The translations under genes were made by a program, and so were the position numbers. From Pycnopodia helianthoides (Eukaryota; Echinodermata; Asteroidea; Forcipulatida; Asteriidae), in assembly GCA_032158295.1 (NCBI GenBank), contig CM063258.1:13057703-13121702 (forward strand): a stretch of DNA of 64,000 nucleotides, written 5' to 3'. Positions 11,701 through 21,999 of the stretch are shown one piece after another; position 1 is the stretch's first letter; each line of letters opens with the position of its first letter. The notes under the pieces are model-generated. The model was not told where the DNA came from. It did not search any database and was given only the letters and a program-made list of their open reading frames with translations.

Positions 11701-14700
11701 CTATGGGACCATGGGCTACCTCTACCTCTATTGGGCCATGGGCTACCTCTACCTATATGGGGCTATGAGGCTACCTGTTCCTCTATGTGGCTATGAGGCT
11801 ACCTCTACCTCTACCTATATGGGGCCATGGGGCTACCTCTACCTCTTCAGGGCTATGAAGCTACCTCTACCTGTACCTCTATGGGATCATGGGGCTACCT
11901 CTACCTCTATGGAACTACCTCTGCCCCTACCTCTACCTTTATGTGGCTATGAGTCTACCTCTACCTTTACCTCTATGGGGCTTTGAGGCTACATGTACCT
12001 GTATGGGGATATGAAACTACCTGTATCTCTACGAGGCTACCTCTACCTCTAAGGGGCCATGTGGCTACCTCTACCTCTACCTCTATGAGGCTGCCTCTTT
12101 GCTGAAATTTGTCCTAACACCTCTACCTGTACCTCTATGGGGCTATGAGGCTACCTCTACCTCTACCTCTATGGGGCCATGGGGCTACCTCTACCTCTAC
12201 CTCTTCAGGGCTATGAAGCTACCTCTACCTGTACCTCTATGGGACCATGGGGCTACCTCTACCTCTACCTCTATGGAACTACCTCTGCCCCTACCTCTAC
12301 CTTTATGGGGCTATGAGTTTACCTCTACCTGTACCTCTATGGGGCTATGAGGCTACATGTACCTCTATGGGGATATGAAACTACCTGTATCTCTATGAGG
12401 CTACCTCTACCTCTACCTCTATGAGGTTGTCTCTTTGCTGAAATTTGTCCCCAACAAATGTCACTAAATTTTTCTGGCGATGTAAAATTATGGTATATGT
12501 TGAAATCAACACAGGCTTAGAACCGATTGTTACACATTAATGACACTGAACCCACAATCTTCTGGTGCTCTAGACCACTTGGCCATGACACCTCTATGGA
12601 ACTCTTGCTAAATGTCACTTTTACCCAAACTTACCCAAATGGTTGATCCCTAATGTCACCTCGAAACCATCCTCCGTCTTGAACGGCCCCTTGCCGTTGG
12701 AGAAACCTGATGTCATCCCTGCATTATTACACAACACGTGGAGGGGTTTCCCCAAGGAATGGAAGCTATCAACAAAGTCCCGCACGGATTTCAAAGACCC
12801 AAGATCGAGCTGTGATGGCAGGATCCCCATAGAGAAACAAAAGAGAAGGAAAAAAGGAAATAAACTGAATAAATAGTGTGAATTATTCAAACCCTTTGCC
12901 ATTCTTTTCGATCGACTAGAGGAGAGATTTGGATTTCACAACAATGCCCTAAAGTGGCTTCGATCTTATTTCACCAATCGCAGTCAGTCAGTCATCATTG
13001 GAGATCAGATATCATCAAACCAGTTCCCTGGACGGGGAGTCCCTCAAGGCTCAGTAATGGGTCCTTCTATATTCACACTCTATTCCTCACCCCTTGAAGA
13101 TGTGATCAAGTCCCATGGAATGTCTTACACCATGTACGCTGATGACACCCAGGTATACACCATCCTCAATCAAAACAGTCAGTCGACAATCATCCTAAAA
13201 CTTGAAGCTTGCTTAAATGACATCAAAGTATGGTCTTCAAGAAATGGCTTAAAGTTAAATCAACAAAAAACAGAGTTTCTCCATCTTTCATCCAAATTCA
13301 GAAACAAGATTTCACTCCCACCTATCACCATAGCAGATACATCTCTTGATTCAACTTCACACGCACGAGACCTGGGTGTCATCATCGATGATCAACTCAC
13401 TATGGAAAAACATATCAGTAATATCTGCCGAGCTTCATCTTTTGGTCTGCACAAAATTGGAAAAACCAGAAAATATCTGGATCAATCGACAACGGAAAAA
13501 TTAATTCATGCTTTTGTGATGAGTCGCATTGACAATAATAACAGCTTCTTATACGGATTACCAGAATCGCAACTTCAAAAACTCCAACGCGTACAAAATT
13601 CAGCAGCCAGACTCATCACTAGAACCCGATCACTTGAACCCATCACTCCAATCCTTCGCAATCTCCACTGGCTACCTGTTAAATCACGGATAGTTTTCAA
13701 AGTCCTAACACTCACCCACAAATGCAAACATGGATCAGCACCAGACTATCTCCAGGAACTAATACAAGACTATCAGCCTCCGCGAAAACTTCGTTCCAGT
13801 TCAAAAAGTCTTCTCACAGCGTATCCAGTCCACACAAAGTTCTACGGTCAACGTTCCTTCCAATATGCTTCACCAAAACTATGGAATTCTCTTCCCAACA
13901 ATGTCAAAGACTGTACCACGCTAGAACAATTTAAATTTAAACTTAAAACCCATCTCTATAATCACAGAAGCGCATAGAGACTTTATTGTATTATGCACTA
14001 TACAAGAACTGCTTATTATTATTATTATTATTATTATTATTTTTTCATTCAGGTGTTCCAAAACTTCCAAATGCATCGTCTGTAGACAACACATCAGAGA
14101 ATCGGATTCCTTCACCAGCCATACCGGTGGTACCACCCATAAGACAAGGGGTCATGTAACCTGCACCGCCACTAATCTCATCTATCTAATATCTTGCAAA
14201 GTCTGTGGTGTTCAATATTATAGGTGAAACAAGAACTACACTCAAGAGGCATTTCTATGGCCGTAGATCCACAGTCAACACCCAGAAGCTGGATACACCT
14301 GTAGGACATCACTTCAATCTACCTAATCACTCCATTTCTGACATGATTTTACAGGGCATTGATGCACTAGGTAATCCCAGAGAGACTGTTCGTCTGAGTA
14401 GGGAGAAACTGTAGACAAGGTGCCTTCAGACATTCAACCCCATTGTCTGAACATCCAAGGAGATGACTAAAACTTTTTGTCTTTGTCTTCTCCTTCTCCA
14501 CAGATGTCCCCCTTTTTAGTCTGCCTTTGATTTTGTCTTTTGTGTTTTCAACCTCTTGTGGTCAACCCAGCCCCTTCCCTCCACCCCCCCCCCGCCCCTC
14601 CTTTGTCTCCTTCTTCATTGCTCATCCCTTGCTTTTTCTGTGTGCTTTCTGCCTCTCTCTCTTTTCATTTCTTTCCACTTGACTGCGCCTGTTACACTAG

Positions 14701-16562
14701 TCTACCTGTCTATGTGTGTTATGTTGTCATTTCGCCTTCGTGAAAGACTCTGCTAGGGTCAAAATGTCAGGCCATCAACTATTTTTGTATCTATACCATA
14801 GGCCCTTTTGGTTGATAAAACCAGTTTGCAAAGGCTAATTCTATGTTCTCCCCTTTTTGCCTAAACTCTTGTTTTTGACACCATGACACCTTGTTTACCT
14901 TGTGAGTTGCAGGGCAAGCAAGATACTAGTTTTAAAAGATAAAGAAAATTATGCATCACACGCACAAATCCTTGTAATTTCATTGGTGTAACACACGTCA
15001 CATGTCATCTTTAGTTTGCCATGTATACTGCCGCGATTTCATATTGGAGTCCAATATGGATAATTATTTGACGCTTCGCAGCATATTACCCCAAATAATG
15101 GTTTTAAAATGAAGGCTGTGTCACAGCGTTGTTCATATTGTTTAGAGGAGGTTTTAAGAATTTTCAGAGTGTGTGGTGAGAGAAGTTTCCCTGTCTATTT
15201 TGTGTATATTGTGAACAAAAAAAGTTGCATATACCTTCATAAACATAGCTTTGGTCTTAGGATTTGCCTTCTGAACTTCTTCAACAGCCTCCTGACCTTT
15301 GACCTCATCTCTGCAGGCTATGATGACCTCATACCCAGCTGCTGCATATTTATGAGCGGCACTCAGTCCAATGCCCCTATTGGCACCAGTGATGAGACAC
15401 ACTAAAGAGAGAAAGAATTTAAAGGTAAGGTAATGACCCCGAAAAGAAGTTGTGTAATTTTTATCCGATATCCTACTTGTTATAAAGACGGTAATGGTAG
15501 TAAGCATCCTGCAAACATTATTTTGTCTGAAGTGCCCCAATTGATTAGAAATCAATAAAAGTATGTCAACAAATTTGAATCTCCAAAGGCAACCTTTGGA
15601 AAGTTCTGTGGTGTCTGTGTGAATGCTGCCCTCAATGTAACCAGAGAAGTGGTTGGTGCCCCGTCACCTCACTAAACGTGGATGGGTTCAACGTTCTTGT
15701 AAAAATACCGTGACAGTTGTTTGCTGTTTTCTCAACAAGTAGACACGGCTTTCGGCTGAAACTTTCACAGGTGATTTTTTTAATCTTTCTTTACAAGTTT
15801 GCCTATAAATCAGCACTGCATTGACAAAACCAACTGATGATTCTACCGTTAACTTTAATGTTAGGGTCTGAGATACTGCTGGGGATTCAAGTTCGCTAAG
15901 CATGAAAAAAACATGCTTACCATGCAATTATTAAGCAAATTTGTGTATTATTTGGTGTTCCAGCTAGTGCTGAGTGTGTCTATAGCATTATGATCTGTTA
16001 TAATCTGATAACAAAATATAAATTATCTGAACAGTTACAGGTATGATTATTACTGGGAAATAATTGTTTCAAACTGAAAGCTCAAAATGATGTTTTCTTT
16101 AAAGAGATAATACGGGTTAGCTTATTGAACATTGAGGTTAAAAACTTCAACCAGTACTTATGAAGAAACGCCAACTGTTGCAATGAAGTCACTTTTTTTT
16201 TGTATCTAAACATCAATGATCACTCAACTGACTGTGTTTTTGACCCCACATGAGGGCGCTTTCAACAGCAAATTTCCTTGCATCACAATTACAGTTTCAT
16301 CTAATTATGACTGCCTAATGCTGCTTTCTTGTATCAATGGCCCCCCAAAAAAACAATAATAATAATAATAATGACAATGGGAAAAAAATGTTTGCTTGTT
16401 TTTACATCCTGTAAATTTGGTCCACACACACCCTCACGCAATCAAAAATACTGCGAAATTTATGCAAAATATTCATAGAATGGTTGACTGAAAAAAGGGT
16501 TAAATTGAATGGTTTTACATGTGGATACCTTTATCCTTGACTTCTGTCTGCTCTTCCGCCAT
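5577..16562 (-). CDS. Short-chain dehydrogenase/reductase, retinol dehydrogenase / protochlorophyllide reductase-like (7 exons)
   Basis: A classical SDR of about 316 residues, assembled from seven exons (16529-16562, 15235-15401, 12635-12809, 10913-11035, 10473-10634, 7460-7620, 5577-5704) with GT-AG borders and matching phases. Visible motifs are the NADP-binding TGANRGIG (residues 16-23), NNAG (95-98), the tetrad Asn in INHLGHF (N123), the catalytic Ser in VVVTASS (about 155) and YKNSK (Y190, K194). It should be an NAD(P)H-dependent oxidoreductase acting on a lipophilic carbonyl or alcohol; the substrate cannot be read from sequence. The motif PGFIPTTGL after the catalytic region resembles light-dependent protochlorophyllide reductases and related animal SDRs more than RDH11/12. 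No signal peptide or N-terminal membrane anchor is seen. Exon 6 has one missing base that breaks the frame (see findings). RDH12-like and WWOX-like SDRs are the alternatives. Confidence 0.85.
5739..6300. mobile_element. Foldback MITE next to SDR exon 7
   Basis: Long inverted arms of about 170 bases (5739-5910 and 6115-6300) surround a loop of about 200 bases. Arm landmarks are GCGCCGTATTTTTGACCGCG and, inward, CAGTGCTTCTAGAATCTAAG, each with its reverse complement on the other side. The element lies in intron 6, starting about 35 bases upstream of the exon 7 acceptor. Confidence 0.8.
6570..6900. repeat. Interspersed repeat fragments
   Basis: 6570-6740 matches 52440-52600 (shared GGGTACTGGAA and CATGCTCAAAATCTCCC). 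6755-6900 is an inverted-repeat segment (GGCCATTTAAAACC against GGTTTTAAATGGCC) related to the front part of the family E copy at 61560. No coding function is seen. 6901-7459 of the same intron holds nothing I recognise. Confidence 0.55.
7460..7620 (-). CDS. SDR exon 6 (substrate loop, frame broken by a 1-base loss)
   Basis: The acceptor is CATTTCTAG|GATTTA and the donor TTGAAAG|GTAGAA. The first half reads GFIPTTGLGRNEGAFSRF up to FWFH and then hits TGA at 7538-7540. Shifting by one base restores LLRW and then EAIYQAGTDPNLKG, which joins in phase to KTGGYF of exon 7. The simplest explanation is one C lost from a CCC run near 7546-7547. Both entry and exit phases fit the neighbouring exons only if that base is restored. 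Confidence 0.75.
7776..9520. repeat. 28-bp minisatellite, about 60 copies
   Basis: In SDR intron 5. The unit begins TTAGGAGTATGCAGCCCC and is 28 bases, so it runs through all three frames. Copies in the middle (about 7940-9130) are nearly identical. The left edge carries TTATGAGT variants, some with an extra G, and the right edge carries TTTGGAG, TTAGAAG and other variants. Open frames across it are repeat artefacts. Confidence 0.95.
9748..10390. mobile_element. Family C MITE interrupted by another element
   Basis: The outer element starts GGGCCCAATTTCATAGAGCT and ends with the inverted copy AGCTCTATGAAATTGGGCCC. Related copies at 41430-41625, 51548-51750, 59178-59368 and 63280-63475 are about 190 bases, so this one is about 430 bases too long; the surplus is the inner element at 9888-10318. 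Confidence 0.8.
9888..10318. mobile_element. Inner element nested in a family C MITE
   Basis: It begins CATGGATAAATTA and ends TAATTTATCCATG, a 13-bp terminal inverted repeat. Just inside are GC-rich arms containing GAACG and CGGCCGCG motifs, very unlike the AT-rich surroundings. A 139-codon minus-strand open frame crosses almost the whole element, but its product resembles nothing I know and is probably fortuitous. Confidence 0.65.
10473..10634 (-). CDS. SDR exon 5 (YxxxK)
   Basis: Residues 167-220. The acceptor is ATCACACAG|GCCCTG and the donor TGTCCAG|GTAATG. It encodes the catalytic AYKNSKLANMLFAKEL helix and TVNSLCPG. Confidence 0.87.
10660..10870. mobile_element. Diverged family B MITE relic
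   Basis: Just upstream of SDR exon 5. It shares CCTTTGAAGTAATGTAGTTT, GAAAGCACACA and TTTTCACAGGTTTG with the intact family B copies but lacks a clear left end. Confidence 0.55.
10913..11035 (-). CDS. SDR exon 4 (catalytic Ser)
   Basis: Residues 126-166. The acceptor is CCTTACAG|GTCATT and the donor ATGGGAG|GTATGT. It encodes GHFLMTLLLMDDL and VVVTASSLHD, which contains the catalytic serine. Confidence 0.85.
11281..12440. repeat. Degenerate CTACCTCTAC minisatellite with higher-order pattern
   Basis: In SDR intron 3. Short CTACCTCTACCTCTATGGGG modules of variable length fill about 1.15 kb. A larger block near 11830-12110, including the closing GCTGAAATTTGTCC, recurs near 12170-12450, so the array grew at two scales. 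Long plus-strand open frames (LPLPLWG-type repeats) are by-products and there is no evidence they are expressed. Confidence 0.9.
12635..12809 (-). CDS. SDR exon 3
   Basis: Residues 68-125. The acceptor is CATCACAG|CTCGATC and the donor CATTTGG|GTAAGT. It encodes LDLGSLKSVRDF, the structural NNAG motif and the helix leading to the tetrad Asn. Confidence 0.85.
12895..14045 (+). mobile_element. 5'-truncated L2/CR1-type LINE with open reverse transcriptase
   Basis: Inserted in SDR intron 2, antisense to the host gene. The reading starts inside the RT domain (LFDRLEERFGF), passes GVPQGSVMGP, the catalytic YADDTQ and LGVIIDD, and continues through HWLPVKSRI to LWNSLPNN and the C-terminal FKLKTHLYNH before a stop at 13975-13977. 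More than 340 codons are open without a break, so the copy is fairly young. The 3' end, GCACTATACAAGAACTGC, leads into an (ATT)n tail at 14010-14041, as in L2-like LINEs. The endonuclease and ORF1 are missing. Confidence 0.88.
14046..14830 (+). mobile_element. Penelope-like element fragment (GIY-YIG endonuclease end)
   Basis: Translation gives a CxxC zinc-binding module (CSKTSKCIVCRQH), then TCTATNLIYLISCKVCG and, after a one-base insertion in CAATATTATAGG, the YIG part with GETRTTLKRHF, then DTPVGHHFNLPNHS. This is the C-terminal GIY-YIG endonuclease of Penelope-like retroelements. The 3' flank has the family-typical GACTCTGCTAGGGTC and TGTCAGGCCA near 14740-14780. The reverse transcriptase part is absent and the copy is dead. 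Confidence 0.75.
15235..15401 (-). CDS. SDR exon 2 (cofactor-binding site)
   Basis: Residues 12-67. The acceptor is CTCTTTAG|TGTGTC and the donor ATGAAG|GTATAT. It carries the glycine-rich TGANRGIG and the IIACRD strand whose Arg is typical of NADP preference (inference from the family). Confidence 0.85.
16529..16562 (-). CDS. SDR exon 1 (start codon)
   Basis: Encodes MAEEQTEVKDK plus one base. The ATG sits in TGTAAAATGGCG. The donor is AAAG|GTATCC. The joined reading runs straight into VCLITGANRGIG in exon 2, which fixes this start: SDRs commonly have a 5-15 residue leader before the first beta strand. Confidence 0.75.
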
Positions 16563-18160
16563 TTTACAACCTTGATGGGGTTAAAATAAATAACAAGGGT
16601 TAAGTTTAAGTAGAGACAGACGCATTGTTCGAACCCGACCATCATCACAACTAGTGATGACACCTTTTTAAAATACGGGGGGAAGGGGTGGGGGTGGGGG
16701 TAAACTAGGTCTGATAACATCTTTGTTGAGACTGAGAAAGAAAGAAATGAGCTTTTAGAAAATACTTCAAATATTGCTGGAATAGACTACTAAAAAATGT
16801 GATAACAAGGGTTAAGTTTAAGTAGATTCAATTGCAAAGAAAAAGCGCTGTGACCATGTGGAAAGTGGTCACAGGAGGGTACAAATACAACCATGCCATC
16901 ATAAATGGATGGGTGCAAACGAGCATTGTACTCCGGCAAAAGAGGTTCCCACAAAACAAACACAAACACACAAAAAACAGACGGGAAACGCACTTTCTAC
17001 TTCCCTCTATCATTAACATTTTTGAGTACAGTCATTTGACCAGTTCAGGATTACTTTGTGAATTCACGTTGTTTTTTGTCGCTATCTCTTTGACATCTTA
17101 AACAAAAGAGTCGATCAGTTTACCTAAACATGTCATAAAACTCACCAAGTATCCATTGAGAAAAAATGATTCATTCTTTCGAAGAGGCTTCGAGAAAAGT
17201 ATCGCCACCTGTTTGACCAGTTCAGGATTGGTTAAAAAATTTCTATTCCGAATCAGTAGCACGCCCTCTATTGCAACCAATACTCCCGTACATAAAAAGT
17301 CTGTCTCTCAAGGCAACAACCAACTTCAGAAAAGTTTGTTGGCATGGACATGGGCTTTCTTTCTCCAGCGAATGTCATGCAAGTGTCTTCAACAGCAGTG
17401 CACAAACCCGGCGACAAAAACACAAAACAACAGCGCAGGCAAATGAAAAGTGAAGCGCGCGCCTAAAAGCAACATTCACACAAATATCTATTCTTACAGT
17501 TACAGTCGCAACTCCCTCCTCCAAGTTTCATTTCCTCACAAAAAAAGAATATCACTACACAAGTTGACTAAACACGACAGCCATATGACTTTACCAAACT
17601 AAGTGCGCCACCATTTGACGCAGCCAGATATATGGAGTGATCCCGAACTGTTCAAAGGTATGATGCCCCCCAAATAACAAATTTCCTAAAAAAAAAAGAA
17701 AAAAAGATGACTGCTCTTTATTTGAAGTTAAACTTTTCTTACACATTCTTAGCATTGACAGGTGAGAAGTTTAAAAAACATTTTTTCCAGCTAACATTTT
17801 TGTATTAAATAATTATCATTATCTCAGACAACCTTCAGAGAAAATTATCATAATTATTTTTTTGATGATATTTGGCACCTTATTATTTAGGGTTTTGTTT
17901 GTTTATTGGATCCTCTTCCTTCCTCCAGTGATTGGATGTTATTCCTCGAACAGAAATTGGTAATGTGTGTAATAGTTAAATTATGTAGTTATTGCAAAGT
18001 CATGATGTTGAAGTTTATAACAGGTCAATCATCCGGAACTGGTCAAACGACTGACTGTACAACAAATTTGAATGTTTGTGGTGTAGCATACAAAAGTAGG
18101 GCATTGAAGATTAACAAACACCTCGCCCACCAAGTTGTTGTTGGGCCACATTATGAATCT
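16563..18160. other. 5' flank of SDR gene and intergenic, nothing recognised
   Basis: Upstream of the SDR start codon. No TATA box or 5' untranslated exon can be defended by eye. The short open frames have no recognisable similarity. Confidence 0.4.
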
Positions 18161-18164
18161 CTTT

Positions 18165-18245
18165 TAACATCAGTCTTATCTTATCATAGTCGCCAATAAT
18201 AGACGTGATTGTAATGGCGACTATGATAAGACCGATGTTAAAGCA
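18165..18245. other. Isolated hairpin of about 78 nt
   Basis: TTAACATCAGTCTTATC with ATCATAGTCGCCA on the left pairs with TGGCGACTATGATAAGAC and CGATGTTAA on the right, around an 18-20 base loop. The left arm carries a 5-base TTATC duplication that would bulge. It could be a microRNA-like precursor or a tiny foldback; the sequence alone does not decide. Confidence 0.45.
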
Positions 18246-20264
18246 TAGAGCAGGTTCCTTGCTCTAAGCTAAAGAGAGCTCGTATTAACAGCCCAAAATA
18301 AGGTGGGCTAGTCACAAACCGTGCCCCTTTAGTTTAGTAAAGTTAGTGGAGCTATGATTAGGAACGCAATAAATAAATACATACCCAAAGTGTGTAGATG
18401 TCGAGCCTTGTGATAAAAAACCGTTAACTTTCCTGAGAGAACTGAACGTAGGATTTCACAGCATTCTGTACGATGGCAGTCTGACCTTAGAGCTCTACGG
18501 TCTGACAGATAAGATCGTTATCACAACTTTATGCAACGGATACTGACGTCCTACCAGGGCTATCAACTACCCTAAACTCCCTGTGTCTCCAGCTAGCTGA
18601 CGACGAAGGACGTACATTTTGTGTGGTGGGCCACCGATACCTATTCATAGACGGACAGCAGGGGGCGCTACACTGAAATAAATTATTTGGATTTTTCAGA
18701 AACCTTGGAAGTAAAAGTGCATCAAAACTTTTTTTTTGAGCAAGTGCTCCCATTTCCAGGTGTATTTTTTCGTTCTGAATTTTCAGGATATATTAACCCG
18801 TTGATTGATTTTAAAATAAATGAAGATTTTTTGTAAATCCTTAAAATAAAGAAATTCGCGAATAATTATTACAAAGCAAATAAATTACATTTCTCATTTC
18901 AAAACATAGTTTATGTCAACACCTGATGAGCAAAAGGCCGATGTTGTGTGAAGTTTGTTCTCCCCATTGCGACTCGAACAAGTTACATTTTAAATAAGTT
19001 CACAGAGGAAACTGGAGTCGTACAAAAGTCGTTTAATTGAAGGCTTTTCTGATTTTAGGGGAGAAAATCTGGAGGAAAATATAAACAAAATAATTATTAT
19101 AAAGGAGTTTCACTTTCTAAGCACTCATGTCGTTTTCAACGTGTGAAAATAACAAAATCACATTTTCACCTTAAAATGTGAGATAACACTTTAGCATTGA
19201 GGTTCAACCATTACAAGTCGTTTCACAACTTAATTTTGAGGAACTACTGCAAGACTCAACTGTTTAAAAAAATCCACACACTTCCCGGACGGTCTTGTGT
19301 ATGCTCTTGTTGAATGCACGCCAAACAACCGTGTAACATCAATTGATTTCAAAAAAATAGTTATTGGCCTGACGTTTCGACCCTAGCAGAGTCTTTCTCG
19401 AAGGCTTTTTAGCCTTTTACTATTTTAGATTTAATACAGGATGTATTGATTGCGTTTCGCGTAAATTAATTAGCTTCTGCGTAACCCGGTTGCGCGCCAC
19501 AGGTTTGTTAAAAAACTTCTAGCAGTGTTTATATCGCACGTTTAAACAAGGCCACGTGATCTCCTCTCGACCAATCAGGATGGATAAACTGTCCCAGGTA
19601 TTTATGAATGGACACTTAAATGGTGACTTTATTTTGTTGGCGGCGACTTTTAAGGCTGGGCGGCAATTTTTTTTTTCACGCGGCGACTTTCCCCCCATTT
19701 TTTTACCATCGCCTTCCGGGTTGTGTTTTTGTTTTGCCACATTTTCCTGCAGGGGATTGCCGTGTAAAAAGAAAGTTGCCACCCTCCAAAAAAGTAGCCG
19801 CGTGAAATGAAGATATAAGTAAAGTGAGTAATGAAGATGTTTTAGATACAATCTTTGCAATGCTTTTTATTTGGTTGATAAAACTAGAATGTTATAATTA
19901 TTAGATTTCCCCTAGCGTACGTATGGCTGGCCAACACTATCCAACTATAAACTGGCATATGATGAGAAAAGGAAACTCTACACAGATGAATATTCTGAAC
20001 TGTTTTATTTGCTTTTATTTGAAATAACACACTTAAATATTTATACATCGTGTTGGAATGTTACCACAGTAATATGAGTGTGTTCAGAACAGATGAGAAA
20101 AAAACAAACCTCAAGTGACACAAAATCACCAGCTTCCTGTTCACACACAAGGGACAAAAATCAAACAATCCTTGATAAATATTGTGTACGAGAATTACAG
20201 AGAACAGAGACTGCCCAGCATTTACTTAGAGCTTCCTCTTTATAAAAATAACATGTATACCAAA
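18246..20264. mobile_element. Intergenic with small Penelope-like and family E relics
   Basis: 19345-19415 is a minus-strand 3' end of a Penelope-like element: its reverse complement contains GAAAGACTCTGCTAGGGTC and GTCAGGCCAATAACTATTTT, matching the end of the fragment at 14046. 19520-19615 is a fragment of family E (CCACGTGATCTCCTCTC, GGTATTTATGAATG). The rest shows nothing recognisable. Confidence 0.55.
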
Positions 20265-20400
20265 ATAACAAGCCCCCTCTGTTACAAAATAACAAGCCTC
20301 CTCCGTTACAAATAACAAGCCTCCTGTGTTACAAAAATCAAGCCTCTTCTGTTACAAAATAACAAGCCTCCTCCGTACAAAATAACAAGACTCTGGTGTA
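20265..20400. repeat. Short tandem repeat, about 24 bp unit
   Basis: About six copies of a unit like AACAAGCCTCCTCCGTTACA with small length changes. Non-coding. Confidence 0.8.
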
Positions 20401-20869
20401 AAAAAAACAAAAAAACTTTTCAATACAAAGAAAGACCCCCAAACCCAAAGAGTCATTATTTAATGGAAAATAATTCGCATAGTATAACACAGAACCTAGA
20501 ATTGAAAGTTGAGGCTAAAAATGCAGTAACCCTTTTTGTGTAAAATACCTATATTGTATATCTTGTTTACAAAAAATTGACCTTGTACATTCAAAAGGCA
20601 TTTCCTGGCAGGCAAAATACTACATCAGTCATTTGAGAAATTGTAAACAGCTAATTTACAATTGCAATAACAGCTGAAACAGTTTTGAAATGAGGCCCCC
20701 TTCTTTACATTAAAATTCAGCCAAAGATCTTCAAGGTGTGTACAAATCAGGACTGCAGGAAGTCCTGTAAGATTTCAACAAAACACTAAGATTGATCTTA
20801 AGTTGTATTCAATCTTTATTACTATAAAGCAAAGTCACAGTGTGATGATGACTGAACCATCTGATTGGG

Positions 20870-21175
20870 TTGGCTTCCAGGTCTTGACACTTATGTCGCT
20901 GAGCAAGGCACTTAACCATAATTGCTTCTCTTAGCCCAGGTGTATTAAATGGCAACCTGTGAGGGCTAGAGACAGTATTGTGTTGGGCTAATCCCTAGTG
21001 CTAACTATAAGCAGCTTGGGGTTGTATGCTCCCTAGGGAGATGAGAAAGTTTGAGGAATGGTTTTAGTATAGGCTATGCCTGATGACAGGATAACATGTT
21101 GTAAAGCACCTTGATCGACATGTGACTACTTAGATATGTATGCTATATAAGAACTGATAATTATTATTATTGACA
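20870..21175 (+). mobile_element. SINE-like element with L2-type tail
   Basis: The 5' part keeps GGTCTTGACACTTATGTC and GAGCAAGGCACTTAACCATA, which also occur behind the tRNA-like heads of other SINEs in this window. It ends GCTATATAAGAACTGATAAT and (ATT)n, the same 3' end as the LINE at 12895. The tRNA head is lost. Confidence 0.65.
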
Positions 21176-21999
21176 ACTCATCTTAAGATGAATCTCGATG
21201 CTTTGTGAAATCAAGCCCTCAGGCTCTGAGGCTCTTTTGTAAGTATGGTGACAGTTGATTTGGGTCGACAGCCCAAATCAGTTAGGTGTAGCCCTCACCT
21301 TGAAGTGGCCGTTCGGCCTTGTGAGTTGGGCAATATCTCGTAAAAAAACAAATTAAAAAAAACCATGATGTCACAGGTTACATAGTTTATGTGTGGTATC
21401 AGCAGGGAAAGTAAAGTGAGCAATGATAACACATAATAGCTCACCTTGGACTACTTTGCAAAAAGTTACTCTGTAGAAAAATTGTGCAATAGGCCTAAGG
21501 TACCATTAAACTACAAATGTTTACTTATGCAAAAAATGTACTGAAAATGCGCATGGCAAGAAATTTAATTTTTGTAAGTTTATTTTCCACTCATATAAAC
21601 ATGATTCAGCACCACTAATATAATATTAGCATTAAGGTTGTTGCTTTTTTTTATTTCAATTTTTGTTGGCATAAAGGTAGGGTCAAAGATTGCTTTTTGT
21701 CAACGTAATTTTGGTTTATATGCAAAATTCATAAAGAAAGATACAATACAAGTCAAATGTGAAAGTTTCAGCCGATTACAGTGTCCGCTCACTGAGAAAA
21801 CAACGAAAAACCTGTCCACGTATTTTCACAAGAACATTGAATCCATCCACGTTTAGCGAGGTGATAGCGGGTACCAACCACATCTCTGGCCGCACTGTTC
21901 GCGACGGACACCAGCCCTCAGAAATCTGAGAAGCATTTCATGTATGAATTCATTTCTCAGATTCAAATGTTTTAGGGTGAAAAATAATCTAAACCATAT

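Noticed and set aside
11310..12350. Several long plus-strand open frames rich in Leu, Pro and Trp
   Set aside because: They are translations of the degenerate CTACCTCTAC repeat in an SDR intron, with no start context, splice sites or similarity.
13722..14136. Additional small open frames around the LINE
   Set aside because: Frame shadows of the LINE reverse transcriptase and its (ATT)n tail.
19519..19860. Overlapping open frames of 60-113 codons on both strands
   Set aside because: They overlap a family E repeat fragment and a G/C-poor stretch, with no similarity or splice context.
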